From a bacterium (lineage in GTDB: Bacteria > Oederibacteriota > JAAXVQ01 > JAUVAV01): 64,000 nt of DNA. The translations under genes were made by a program, and so were the position numbers. The notes beneath the pieces were generated by a model that worked only from the letters and a program-made list of their open reading frames with translations, made no database searches and was not told where the DNA came from. Within the stretch, counting starts at the first letter, position 1. Every line of letters begins with the position of its first letter. The DNA lies in NCBI GenBank assembly GCA_021108215.1, contig JAIORK010000001.1, positions 1 through 64,000 on the forward strand, given 5' to 3'. Of this stretch, positions 17,323 through 26,178 are shown piece by piece.

Positions 17323-17363
17323 CAAGAATAACACCGTTAAATTGAATGCGGCGTAGGGGCGCG

Positions 17364-17482
17364 ATTTATCGTGCTGGTGCGAACACGATGGACGTAAGTC
17401 CGTTGATGAAGCAAGTGGAAATATCGCCAAAGGCGAACATCTCTCGACAAAAATACCACGGGTGTAAACCCGTGGATTTTTA
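17364..17482. repeat. Interspersed repeat R2, diverged and expanded copy
   Basis: Starts TTTATCGTGCTGGTGCGAAC and ends AACCCGTGGATTTTTATCG, matching the two ends of the copies at 10902 and 40616. A different middle is present, including the hairpin CACGGGTGTAAACCCGTG. The bases before it (TAGGGGCGCGATT) are half of a TAGGG-type palindrome. Confidence 0.65.
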
Positions 17483-17515
17483 TCGCGCCTGATTTAAAGA
17501 ATTGAGGTAAACATC

Positions 17516-17752
17516 ATGAGCAAGGCCATATCCTTAAAAGTCAATGAAAGCATTTTTCATGAGATCGAGATGCTGCGGAAAGAAAGCCATCTCAAGCGCA
17601 ATACCTATATTAATATGGCGCTGGATTATTACAATCATCTCATGCGTCGTCGGGTCCTGAAGGGCCAATTGGCAGCAGAATCAGCCTTGGTCAGCGAGGA
17701 GTCCATGCAGGTCAATCGGGAATTGGCCGAGTTGGACGATGGCTTGAATTGA
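17516..17752 (+). CDS. Ribbon-helix-helix antitoxin
   Basis: 78 residues. The N-terminal ISLKVNESIFHEIEML, with a beta strand followed by two helices and KRNTYINMALDYYNHLM, has the shape of a CopG/MetJ-type DNA-binding antitoxin. The C-terminal half (ESALVSEESMQVNRELAELD) is acidic and would wrap the toxin. TTGAGG lies upstream of the ATG. Its TGA overlaps the TTG start of the MazF-like gene, so antitoxin is made first and toxin by coupling. The symmetric operator at 17302-17322 is its probable binding site. Confidence 0.8.
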   Translation: MSKAISLKVNESIFHEIEMLRKESHLKRNTYINMALDYYNHLMRRRVLKGQLAAESALVSEESMQVNRELAELDDGLN

Positions 17753-18099
17753 CGCCGGCAGTTCCTATAAAAAAATGGCATGTCTATATTGCCAACCTCA
17801 ATCCACGGCACAAGTCCGAACCTGGCAAGATCCGGCCCGTCGTGGTGATTCAGACCGATTTGATCAATACCGTGCATCCCTCCACCATTGTTTGCCCCTT
17901 AACCACCAATGTAAAAAAAAATGTCCAGTACCTGCGTGTGCATGTGAAGAAAAAAGAAGCCGGGCTTACCATTGCATCTGATGTGTTGGTAGATCAGATG
18001 CGGGCGATTGACAATACTCGCTTTCAAAAGAAACTGGGGAAATTGCATAAGGCAACCATGGCCAAGCTAAGTGAAGCCATTCGCGTTCTGCTGGATTGA
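17749..18099 (+). CDS. MazF/PemK-family mRNA interferase toxin
   Basis: 116 residues from a TTG at 17749 in a TTGA overlap with the antitoxin stop; no ATG in the right place precedes the first conserved strand. WHVYIANLNP, then PGKIRPVVVIQTD (the conserved Arg-Pro loop), TIVCPLTTN and DVLVDQMRAIDNTRF are the ordered MazF/PemK blocks, with the catalytic Arg and Thr positions intact. MazF toxins cut single-stranded RNA at short motifs. Paired with the upstream antitoxin it forms a complete type II module. Confidence 0.88.
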   Translation: MTPAVPIKKWHVYIANLNPRHKSEPGKIRPVVVIQTDLINTVHPSTIVCPLTTNVKKNVQYLRVHVKKKEAGLTIASDVLVDQMRAIDNTRFQKKLGKLHKATMAKLSEAIRVLLD

Positions 18100-18134
18100 A
18101 GCTGAAAAATTGCGAGGGGATACTCAAAATGAAA

Positions 18135-20837
18135 TCATGTTTTGAGGGGAAGCTGGATCATAAACGTTGTTCCTTTTCCCGAACCGGTTTCAAACCGGAT
18201 GGCTCCCTTGTGTTTTTCCACAATAATGGAATGGGATATTGCCAATCCCTGGCCGGTTCCCAGTCCGACTTTCTTGGTGGTGAAAAAAGGATCAAATAAT
18301 TTATGCTGAATCTCAGGGGGGATGTCTTTGCCGGTATTGCTGATAAGAATTTCTGCATGATCATTGTTTGAAAGTGTGGCAATCGTAATTTTGCCTTTTA
18401 CCTCCGGCTGCTCGCCGACAACTTCAGCAATGGCATGCGCGGCATTTATAATAATATTCAGTATTACTTGATTGATCTCGCCGGGCAGGCAGGATACCAG
18501 CGGCAGTTGGGGATCTAAGTGCGTTTCCAGTTCAGCCACATATTTCCACTCAGCGCGTGCGACGGTGACGGTGTTCATAATACCCTGGTTAATATCTGTA
18601 GGCGTCATATCTTGAGAAGAATCCGGATGAGAAAAACCCTTCATAGCGCGTACAATGGAAGATGTACGCTCTACTCCTTCCAGAGACTGTAATATGGCAG
18701 AAGGCATTTCTTTTAAAAGATATTCCAGATCAATATCTTCTGCGATTTGCCTGATTTTTGTGATTTGTTCCGAAGAGAGTGACTTATTTTTGGATGAGTC
18801 TATACAGTGCCTGACTTCCTCCAGCAATCTAAAAAGATATCCAAATGAATCCTGAAGAAAGCGAAGATTATCACCTACATACTGAATAGGAGTATTAAGT
18901 TCATGGGCAATACCGGCGGATAATTGTCCGATGGATTCCAGTTTTTGAGCTTGCAGGAGCTGGGTTTCCAGCAATGCACGTTCTGTTATATCGGTGCCAA
19001 CCAGAAGATATTTTGAAGTATCCGGTGTATCCGTTGGGATCAGGGTGATTAAAATATTCAGGATTCCATCTATTTTATCAGGGTGCTTAAAGTGAATATT
19101 TGAAATTTGTATTGGTTTGTCCCGAAGCAAAATATCCCGAAAGTTTTTAAGGACGTGAGTCCATTCCCAGGGAATTGCGCATTGGGTAAAAATTTGGCCA
19201 ATGGCCTGGGATGCCGGAATGCTCAATAATTTTTCCGCAGCCGGGTTCCAGTGACGGATCCGTCCATTCTCATCCATACTGATGAGGATCAGGGGATTCG
19301 CGGAAAACAACTGTTCAATTTGGGTAGTTGCATTCAGCAGTTTGGCTTCTTTCTGTTTGCGTTCAGTGACATCCCGGTCTATACCGTGATAACCATAGTG
19401 CTTTCCATTCTGGTCAAAGAGAGGACTTCCGCTGGTTTCGAGGAAAACCGGATGACCATCTTTGTGCAGATGCGTATTTTCAAGAAATTTAAACGCTTTC
19501 TGCGAAGCGGCAATAGTGCCAAAAAGTCCGGAGACACGTTCATCTTCTTCAGGCATCATATAGTCAAAGGGTGTTTTGCCCAGCATTTCTTCGGGTGTAT
19601 AACCCAATATTTCGTGTACTCTTGGGCTAATATAAGTATAAACGCCTTTTTCATTCATCTCCCATATCCAATCGCTGGATGTTTCGACTATATTCCTGAG
19701 TTTAACTTCACTCTGGTGTAAAGTGCTTTCCACCAGTTTGCGCTCTGTTATTTCATGGTTCTGAACATCAATTGCATATTGCAGCCTACGGTTAATCCGG
19801 GATACATAAACAGCCACCGCAAAGGCAACCAGTAAAAAAATTACACCAAACATAGGGACATGCCAGTAGCGTTTGAAAACATCCTGGAAAGAAAAAACAC
19901 CGGCGGCTTTATAGGGCCCAAACCGAAGTATCTTCAGGCAGTCATGGATGGTTTGATAATTGAGGGGGACGGTCCAGCCATGGCAGTGGGCGGCCAGAGC
20001 GGCCGGACTATCCGGTGGGAGAGTAAGTAAGGCCACGGCCACTTTTTTTGAGAGAGTCTCTGAAACATGCTGCAATTTTGCCAGCGGCCATTCCGGATAG
20101 TAGCGGGTGGAATGCAGAATAGGCAGATTCACACTGTGAGGATGCTCCCCGGGTAAGCGGATCACATGGAATTCATCCAAACGGATTTTACCTTCATTTG
20201 CTAGGTGTTCCAGCGTGTCGGAGCGGACCATGCCGACATCTACCTCACCGTTTTTTACCGCCTCAACCACCCGGTCGTGCGTGTGACCGTAACATAAGAC
20301 TGAGGAATTTTTATGTAAATCAATACCCGCTTCTTTCAATTCGCGGCAGACTGTGAGATATCCGCCAAAGGACATTTCGGAAACCGCCATGAAAGATTTA
20401 TGCTTAAAATCAGCCAGGACCCGGATGTCCTTGCGGTCGGACCGGGTGAATATCACTCCGGCAAAAGAAGTGACGGCGATGTTTCCTACAAGATTTTTTA
20501 AAGTTACCAGCCGGGTTACGCCATGATTTATTTCCAGATCCACATATTGCGCGGGATTCGTCAGAATGAAATCTACGGCGTCTGCACTCACCGCAGGTTT
20601 TACATGTTTGAAATCCAGGGGTGAAATAGTGAATGTGTGATCAGGGATTTGTTGAGTTAAATAATCAGCCGTGGCCTGCCATTTTTTCAGGCACTTTTCC
20701 GTCCCCCGACTAGCCAGGACACCGAGTTTAATCTGATCAGCACTGGCTGTGATTGGATTCAAAAGGATTAGGATCAAAAGCAAGGCAAAAAACACCAGGA
20801 TATTTTGGCTGAACCTGGATAATAATGCTTGGCCCAT
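18135..20837 (-). CDS. Orphan hybrid sensor: phosphonate-binding-like sensor domain, PAS domains and histidine kinase
   Basis: 900 residues. After a signal/membrane segment (LVFFALLLILILLNPITASA), residues ~34-310 form a PhnD/TtrS-like periplasmic binding domain (IKLGVLASRGTEKCLKKWQA; FILTNPAQYVD). A second membrane helix lies near 325-348 (FGVIFLLVAFAVAVYV). Two PAS domains follow (LRNIVETSSDWIWEMNEKG; IEQLFSANPLILISMDENG). The kinase has the H box SAGIAHELNTPIQYV with H645, the N box NQVILNIIINAAHAI, the F box FDPFFTTKK and the G box GLGTGQGLAIS. This is the architecture of TtrS-type sensors, which detect small oxyanions. No response regulator is adjacent, so its partner and ligand are unknown. 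Confidence 0.88.
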   Translation of the reverse strand: MGQALLSRFSQNILVFFALLLILILLNPITASADQIKLGVLASRGTEKCLKKWQATADYLTQQIPDHTFTISPLDFKHVKPAVSADAVDFILTNPAQYVDLEINHGVTRLVTLKNLVGNIAVTSFAGVIFTRSDRKDIRVLADFKHKSFMAVSEMSFGGYLTVCRELKEAGIDLHKNSSVLCYGHTHDRVVEAVKNGEVDVGMVRSDTLEHLANEGKIRLDEFHVIRLPGEHPHSVNLPILHSTRYYPEWPLAKLQHVSETLSKKVAVALLTLPPDSPAALAAHCHGWTVPLNYQTIHDCLKILRFGPYKAAGVFSFQDVFKRYWHVPMFGVIFLLVAFAVAVYVSRINRRLQYAIDVQNHEITERKLVESTLHQSEVKLRNIVETSSDWIWEMNEKGVYTYISPRVHEILGYTPEEMLGKTPFDYMMPEEDERVSGLFGTIAASQKAFKFLENTHLHKDGHPVFLETSGSPLFDQNGKHYGYHGIDRDVTERKQKEAKLLNATTQIEQLFSANPLILISMDENGRIRHWNPAAEKLLSIPASQAIGQIFTQCAIPWEWTHVLKNFRDILLRDKPIQISNIHFKHPDKIDGILNILITLIPTDTPDTSKYLLVGTDITERALLETQLLQAQKLESIGQLSAGIAHELNTPIQYVGDNLRFLQDSFGYLFRLLEEVRHCIDSSKNKSLSSEQITKIRQIAEDIDLEYLLKEMPSAILQSLEGVERTSSIVRAMKGFSHPDSSQDMTPTDINQGIMNTVTVARAEWKYVAELETHLDPQLPLVSCLPGEINQVILNIIINAAHAIAEVVGEQPEVKGKITIATLSNNDHAEILISNTGKDIPPEIQHKLFDPFFTTKKVGLGTGQGLAISHSIIVEKHKGAIRFETGSGKGTTFMIQLPLKT

Positions 20838-20936
20838 TGTGACACCTCTTCAGGAAAGACGTTACATAATGCTCTTTACTTTAGTAATTATCGGCATATT
20901 TTGAACAGCATTAAGTTTTCTGAATACAATTAATTC

Positions 20937-20966
20937 TTGACAACCAAATAAGACTATGCTAATAAT
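20937..20966 (+). promoter_or_regulatory. Promoter of the ArsR-type regulator, placing the start codon at the transcript end
   Basis: TTGACA at 20937-20942, a 17-base spacer and TAATAAT at 20960-20966. The ATG at 20972 is only 5 bases beyond the -10 box, where transcription normally begins, and no Shine-Dalgarno sequence is present. This predicts a leaderless mRNA. Confidence 0.55.
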
Positions 20967-20971
20967 GTTAT

Positions 20972-21331
20972 ATGGATAAAATATCTTCAATACCACATGA
21001 TCTACAAATAGTGTACAGAATGGAAAGCCTGTGTAAAGCCCTGGGAGATGCTACTCGATTAAAAATCATTAAAATCCTGGCTTCGCACAAGGATTACCGG
21101 CCGTGCGTGAATGATCTGGCCAAAAATTTGAATATCACCCAGCCGGCTGCTTCTCAGCATTTAAAAATATTAAAGAACGTCGGATTAATTACATCTAAGC
21201 GGGAAGGATACAGGGTTTTTCATTCTATAAATATTGAAACAATGCGGGAATGTAAAAATATATTTAATACTATGGAAAAACTCGCTTTCGAGCAGTGCGA
21301 GGAGTTTGATAAAAAACATGGAATAAAGTAG
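20972..21331 (+). CDS. ArsR/SmtB-family transcriptional regulator
   Basis: 119 residues. LCKALGDATRLKIIKIL, then NDLAKNLNITQPAASQHLKI and VGLITSKREGYRVFHSI form the winged helix-turn-helix of the ArsR family. In metal sensors of this family the third helix carries ELCVCDL; here the same place reads RPCVNDL with a single Cys. Other Cys residues lie near the start, after the wing (MRECKN) and near the end (EQCEEF). It could sense metal, thiol oxidation or another signal. It precedes the RND pump by 64 bases and likely represses that operon and itself (inference). Confidence 0.85.
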   Translation: MDKISSIPHDLQIVYRMESLCKALGDATRLKIIKILASHKDYRPCVNDLAKNLNITQPAASQHLKILKNVGLITSKREGYRVFHSINIETMRECKNIFNTMEKLAFEQCEEFDKKHGIK

Positions 21332-21395
21332 AACATTTTTTTTAATTATCTTTATAAGATGTTGCGCATAATATGATTTAAAGGAAGGTGTTATC

Positions 21396-24300
21396 ATGGA
21401 AAAAATTATTCGTTTTTTTATTCAAAGACCACGAGTGGTATATTTAATCTCCATCATGATTATAGTTGCCGGCGTAATTAGTCTGAGCACTATGCAGCGT
21501 CAATCTCTGCCTGAGGTTGAAATGCAGGAAATGAACGTGCAAACCATTTATCCTGCTGCTTCGGCAGAGGATGTTGAGATCAATGTAACCATACCCATAG
21601 AAGATAAACTCCTGGAGTTAGACGGCATTGAAAGCATTCGCTCGGTATCCATGGAAAGTTATTCCCTGATTCGGGTAGTGATTGACAGTGATGCTAAGGA
21701 TCCGGATGAAATTAAACAGGATGTACGCCGCACTGTGGATCAGGTAACGGATTTACCCGGGGAAATCAAGGAAAAAACTAAAGTGTATGAAATAAAAACT
21801 TCCTTGCGGCCTATAACTATTCTTGGAATATCCAGTACAAAATTTACGGAAAAGGAGCTGCAAACAGTCGTTAAAACTCTGGCCAGAGAAATAAAAGAAT
21901 TGCCCGGAGTGGCCCAGGTTGAAAAAATCGGAGATCGTGACCGCGAAATCAGTGTGCAGGTAATACCGGAAAAACTAAAGAAATATTATCTTTCCCTTCC
22001 GGATATTGTGCAGGCAATTAAAAACCGTAATATTCGCTTAACCGGAGGAACTCTGGAAACCTTTATTCATGAATCAAGTGTGCTGACCCTGGCAAAATTT
22101 ACCTCTCCTGAAGACATCGGCGATGTTATTATTCGTTCTAATTTTGATGGAGAACGAATTTTATTAAAGGATGTGGCCTTTATTCAGGATGATCTGGAAA
22201 AAACACAATTTCAGATGAATGTTAACGGCGTGCCCGGCATAGGGCTGAAAATACTGAAAGAATCGTCAGCTGATGCCATTCGTACTGTGCAGAAGATACG
22301 GCAATACATAAAGCATACTGAAAAAGCCTACCCCGGAGAAATAGACATTGAAATCGGCAGAGATGACACCCTGGTGACCAAAAACCGGCTGGATATGCTG
22401 AAAAAAAACGCCCTTATGGGGTTTGTGCTGGTGATTGCGGTTTTAATAATGTTTTTAAATTTGAGAATAGCTTTCTGGACTGCTATGGGCATACCGGTTG
22501 CTATGGCAATAGGTGTTATTGTTCATGTTTTATTTCAGGGCACATTGGATTCAATAGCACTCACGGTTTATATCATGTTATTGGGTATGCTGGCAGATGA
22601 CGCTATTGTGGTGGCTGAAAACATCCATCGCCACCGGGAAGACGGGAAGACGGTAATGGCCGCAGCAATTGCCGGTGTGAAAGAAGTTGCAGCTCCCATT
22701 ACCGCCACTATTTGCACCACAGTAGTAGCGTTCCTTCCATTGCTGGCTATGGGTGGAAAACTGGGCAAGTTTATCTCTATTATTCCGATTATTGTGGCCG
22801 GAACTTTATTAGGTTCTTTAGTTGAATCATTTTTTCTTCTGCCCAGCCATTTGTCAGAAGGCAAACCATCTTCCCGCAAATCCCGCGCTGCTTTAATTGA
22901 TCCTCTTTTTATTAAATTCAAAAAAATATACCAAGGTCTTTTAAGCCGGGCTTTGCAACGGCCATATCTGGTTTTGCTGCTGGCGATTTTGCTGCTGGGT
23001 GGTTCTGTTATTCTGGTTAAAAAGCATATAGGCTTTGTTCTTTTTCCTCAGGAGAGCTCCGAAGAAGTGCTGATTCACCTGGAAACCGAACGCGGTAATT
23101 CATTAAAAGCCAATGCCAAAAAGATCGAACAAATTGAAAAAGCCCTGGCAGCACTGCCTTCGGGAGAAGTCAGTTATTTTGAGACCTGGATCGGCAAAGA
23201 TTTTAGCCGCGGTGCCCATGAAATTCGAGGTGATAATCTGGCTACCATTCAATTAGGCTTGACGCCTTTTGGCAACCGTCAGCGGACGATCCTGGAAATC
23301 GTGGATGAATTGCGGCAAAAAAGCAGCCACTGGCAGGGTTTTAAGGGCGTCAATTTCGAGATTTCAAGCGGCGGACCGCCGGTAGGACGTCCGGTGGAAA
23401 TTAATCTGGTGGGCGAGGATTTGCAATTAATCCGGCAAGCCGGCCAGGAGGTTTTAGCCTATTTGCAAACCCTGCCGGAAGTTTGTGATCCCTATACTGA
23501 TTTAAAATTTACCAAAGATGAAGAAGTCATTAGCCTGGATTATGCAAAATTAGCGCGTATGGGAATAAGCGTAGCAGCAGTGGCAAATACCATACGTTTA
23601 GCTCTGGAAGGAGAAGTGGTAAGCGATGTTTGCTTTCAGCAGGAAGAAGTGGATATTCGTGTGCAAATGGATGAAAAAAGCCGTAAGCATAAAAATACAA
23701 TTATGGATTTAAGCGTGAGAAATTCACAGGGCAAACTTATTTCTTTAGGTCAGTTTATACGCACAAAGCAGCAGCCTGCCTTGCAGGGTATCAGACATTA
23801 TAACGGCCGGCGGGTAGTGTGCATTGCAGCGGATGTTGATACTAAAACAACCAATTCCGAGAAAGTGACTGAAAAAATAAAACAAAAATTCCCACAGTAT
23901 TTGCAAAAACACTCTCCCATTCAATTATTGGTCAGCGGTGAAGCAGTAGAATCCGGGCAGGCGAAAAAAAGAATAATAAGATCCGGAATTATTGCTGTAC
24001 TGGCGATTTATTTTATTTTAGTGCTGCTGTTTAATTCGCTGCTGCAGCCTTTGATCGCGTTATGCGCTGTTCCTTTTGGGGTAATCGGCGTTATTTTAGC
24101 TTTTTGGGTACATGGTATTACTTTAAGTTTTCTGGCATTAGTGGGAATTTTAGGTATGAGCGGCGTGGTTGTTAATGATTCCTTGATTATGTTAAGTTTT
24201 ATTAATCATTCAATCCAGACAGCAAAAAATGGAATTATTGATTTAAAAAAATTAATTATAGATGCGGCGCAGACCCGTTTACGTCCGATTATATTAACTA

Positions 24301-24497
24301 CCCTAACCACCACTGCGGGTTTATTTCCAGTTGCCTATGGTTTAAGCGGACATGATCCTTTTGTGGCACCTATGGTAATGGCAATGTTTTGGGGTTTGAT
24401 ATTTGGCACAATTCTGACTTTAGTGCTGGTGCCGGTATTTTATACTATATGGCTGGATGTGACAGGTAAGTTCCGTAAAAACAACCATGCCATATAG
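21396..24497 (+). CDS. RND-family efflux transporter
   Basis: 1033 residues, the standard length for AcrB/HAE1 pumps. MEKIIRFFIQRPRVVYLIS is the usual N-terminal first helix. Two large periplasmic loops separate groups of membrane helices. The proton-relay pair is D401-D402 in LGMLADDAIVVAENIHRHRE, and the second half has GILGMSGVVVNDSLIML. AAGGAAGG lies before the ATG. It exports a hydrophobic or metal-like compound across the envelope using proton flow. A TolC-like channel is encoded next, but the periplasmic adaptor (membrane-fusion protein) that such pumps need is not encoded in this operon. The codons are AT-richer than in flanking genes. Confidence 0.93.
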   Translation: MEKIIRFFIQRPRVVYLISIMIIVAGVISLSTMQRQSLPEVEMQEMNVQTIYPAASAEDVEINVTIPIEDKLLELDGIESIRSVSMESYSLIRVVIDSDAKDPDEIKQDVRRTVDQVTDLPGEIKEKTKVYEIKTSLRPITILGISSTKFTEKELQTVVKTLAREIKELPGVAQVEKIGDRDREISVQVIPEKLKKYYLSLPDIVQAIKNRNIRLTGGTLETFIHESSVLTLAKFTSPEDIGDVIIRSNFDGERILLKDVAFIQDDLEKTQFQMNVNGVPGIGLKILKESSADAIRTVQKIRQYIKHTEKAYPGEIDIEIGRDDTLVTKNRLDMLKKNALMGFVLVIAVLIMFLNLRIAFWTAMGIPVAMAIGVIVHVLFQGTLDSIALTVYIMLLGMLADDAIVVAENIHRHREDGKTVMAAAIAGVKEVAAPITATICTTVVAFLPLLAMGGKLGKFISIIPIIVAGTLLGSLVESFFLLPSHLSEGKPSSRKSRAALIDPLFIKFKKIYQGLLSRALQRPYLVLLLAILLLGGSVILVKKHIGFVLFPQESSEEVLIHLETERGNSLKANAKKIEQIEKALAALPSGEVSYFETWIGKDFSRGAHEIRGDNLATIQLGLTPFGNRQRTILEIVDELRQKSSHWQGFKGVNFEISSGGPPVGRPVEINLVGEDLQLIRQAGQEVLAYLQTLPEVCDPYTDLKFTKDEEVISLDYAKLARMGISVAAVANTIRLALEGEVVSDVCFQQEEVDIRVQMDEKSRKHKNTIMDLSVRNSQGKLISLGQFIRTKQQPALQGIRHYNGRRVVCIAADVDTKTTNSEKVTEKIKQKFPQYLQKHSPIQLLVSGEAVESGQAKKRIIRSGIIAVLAIYFILVLLFNSLLQPLIALCAVPFGVIGVILAFWVHGITLSFLALVGILGMSGVVVNDSLIMLSFINHSIQTAKNGIIDLKKLIIDAAQTRLRPIILTTLTTTAGLFPVAYGLSGHDPFVAPMVMAMFWGLIFGTILTLVLVPVFYTIWLDVTGKFRKNNHAI

Positions 24498-24532
24498 GAA
24501 TGTCAAAAATAACATGAAGAAAGGCATTATCT

Positions 24533-24590
24533 GTCATTCTGATCGAAGAGAAGAATCTAAAAAAGATCCTTCGTGTACACTCAGGATGAC
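24533..24590. repeat. Imperfect hairpin repeat between pump and channel genes
   Basis: GTCATTCTGATCGAAGAGAA opens and TCAGGATGAC closes the element, with GAATCT and AGATCC inside. The same kind of text (ATTCTGA, then CGAAG, then AGAATC) is common as an interspersed palindrome in many bacterial genomes. Only one copy is seen here. Confidence 0.6.
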
Positions 24591-24632
24591 AAAACAATTT
24601 TGACAATACCAGGCCATTAAAAAGGAGGAAAT

Positions 24633-26156
24633 ATGAAAAAACCACTAAGTTTTTATACGCTATTAAGTATAACTTGCTTGTTTATGAGTAGTAATGTACA
24701 GGCTGCTTCCGGTTATTCGAATTATCTGGAAATAAGCTGCCGGGATTTTATTCAACAAACCATTCAAAATGATCCTCAATTTAAACACGACTTACAGACC
24801 TACCTTAAAGTTAAGTATCGTAAATTGAGCGTATCTGCCATAGCGGCCTGGACTTTCACAGCCCAGGCTGGAATAGTTTATAATGAATCAATATCCGGTT
24901 CCTTCATGGAACCGGATAAAGTAGATGCCGCAGCCTATAATATAAGCCTGCAAAAGTTGTTTCCAGGAAGTGGAACCAGCGTCCGCTTGTCACATGACAA
25001 TACTCTTTCCGAGTTGGAATTTGTAGAAAGTGGCAATGCCAATATGTTTGCTGATATGTTTCAGCAGTCGGAAGAAACCAGTACACCGTCTTTTACCTTA
25101 CAGATTATTCAGCCTTTATTGAAAAACTCGTTTGGCTTGGCTGACCGCTATCCTTTGGAAAGCGCTGCCCTGCAAAAGCAGGCTGCCTGGTTGGATGTTC
25201 AGGAAGCGTGGGAAAATCGTTTACAGGCTTTATTGACGATTTATCTGGATTGGGTTGATGCCTATGAAAATATGTCGGCAATGGAAGAGATTATGAAAGA
25301 ATTAAAACAACTGGAAAATTTGGTGCAGCGTAAAGTAAAAACCGGAATGGCGGAAAGAGCGGATTGGTTAAAAACCAAGGATAATATTTTGCGCTCTGAA
25401 AAACAACTGTTGCAGGCAACTATGAATTTCAAAAACATGGGTATGCAAATTAATGTTTTGCGACAAGCGCCGGAGACAATCCTCCCGGCTTTGCCGAAAA
25501 TCAAACCGCAATTTATAAATAACAACGCCGGTTTTTCAACTTCCGCGCTTAATACTGCCAACCTTCGGATATCCCAACTGCGCATAATAGAAAAACTAAA
25601 CCTAATCGAGCGGCAATTAATTAAAAAAAACACTATTGCCAAAAATGCCCGCCTTCCCCAGTTGGATATAATTGGTAGTTTAAGCCTCAAGGGCCAAACC
25701 GGGAATCTCAGGGGCGGATATGATGATATTAATGAGAATGATTATTCGGTATTTCTAAAAGCCGGTTATCCTTTAGGCCCTAAGGCCAATGCGGATGTTC
25801 TGATAATCGCGAGCGAACAGGAGGAAATTAATCAATCCTTGCGCGCAGCAAAACAAACCTTAAGCCTGGGCTTGCTGCAAACCGGAGAAAACATCCGGGA
25901 CCTGGACTTAATGCTGGAAGTTATGCAGCAGCAATATACTTTTGCTGAAGAAAAAATGAACATTGACAGAAGTAATTATAAGATGGGACGTCTGGATACG
26001 TATTATTTAATTGATTCGCGAAATTCTTTAACCACTATTCGTTTGCAGCTTATCCAGAGCCGGATTCATCTATCTAAATTGAAATTATCTTATATGGCGA
26101 TCAGGGATTTGCTTTTACCACAATATCCGGACTTATGTCAAAAACTTTTGCCATAG
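24633..26156 (+). CDS. TolC-family outer-membrane efflux channel
   Basis: 507 residues with a signal peptide ending NVQA-ASGY. The two half-repeats of the TolC fold are visible as long amphipathic helices: about 150-290 (ESAALQKQAAWLDVQEAWEN; ELKQLENLVQRKVKTGMAER) and about 390-500 (RDLDLMLEVMQQQYTFAEEK; YKMGRLDTYYLIDSRNSL). The strand segments between them would build the barrel. It would form the exit duct for the RND pump encoded just upstream. GGAGG lies before the ATG. The family is divergent and identity is by overall pattern plus context. Confidence 0.8.
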   Translation: MKKPLSFYTLLSITCLFMSSNVQAASGYSNYLEISCRDFIQQTIQNDPQFKHDLQTYLKVKYRKLSVSAIAAWTFTAQAGIVYNESISGSFMEPDKVDAAAYNISLQKLFPGSGTSVRLSHDNTLSELEFVESGNANMFADMFQQSEETSTPSFTLQIIQPLLKNSFGLADRYPLESAALQKQAAWLDVQEAWENRLQALLTIYLDWVDAYENMSAMEEIMKELKQLENLVQRKVKTGMAERADWLKTKDNILRSEKQLLQATMNFKNMGMQINVLRQAPETILPALPKIKPQFINNNAGFSTSALNTANLRISQLRIIEKLNLIERQLIKKNTIAKNARLPQLDIIGSLSLKGQTGNLRGGYDDINENDYSVFLKAGYPLGPKANADVLIIASEQEEINQSLRAAKQTLSLGLLQTGENIRDLDLMLEVMQQQYTFAEEKMNIDRSNYKMGRLDTYYLIDSRNSLTTIRLQLIQSRIHLSKLKLSYMAIRDLLLPQYPDLCQKLLP

Positions 26157-26178
26157 GCATATTAAGGAGCAAAGCGAT

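Larger units (their letters stand above)
16907..17515. other. Gene-free stretch: biotin control region, palindrome and TA promoter
   Basis: 609 bases between divergent genes. From left to right it holds the BirA-type operator (16925-16956), the bioB promoter (16959-16986), palindromic element B (16999-17155), a terminator-like hairpin (17241-17272), a promoter with symmetric operator (17283-17322) and a degenerate R2 repeat (17364-17482). The leftward frame at 17110-17430 runs across these elements and is not taken as a gene. Confidence 0.7.

Noticed and set aside
17110-17430. Leftward frame of 106 codons
   Set aside because: It runs through the palindromic element, the terminator-like hairpin and the TA promoter, and its composition is not protein-like.
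24533-24590. Rho-independent terminator between pump and channel genes
   Set aside because: The stem is imperfect with a large inner loop and no T run; it fits a common interspersed palindrome better.
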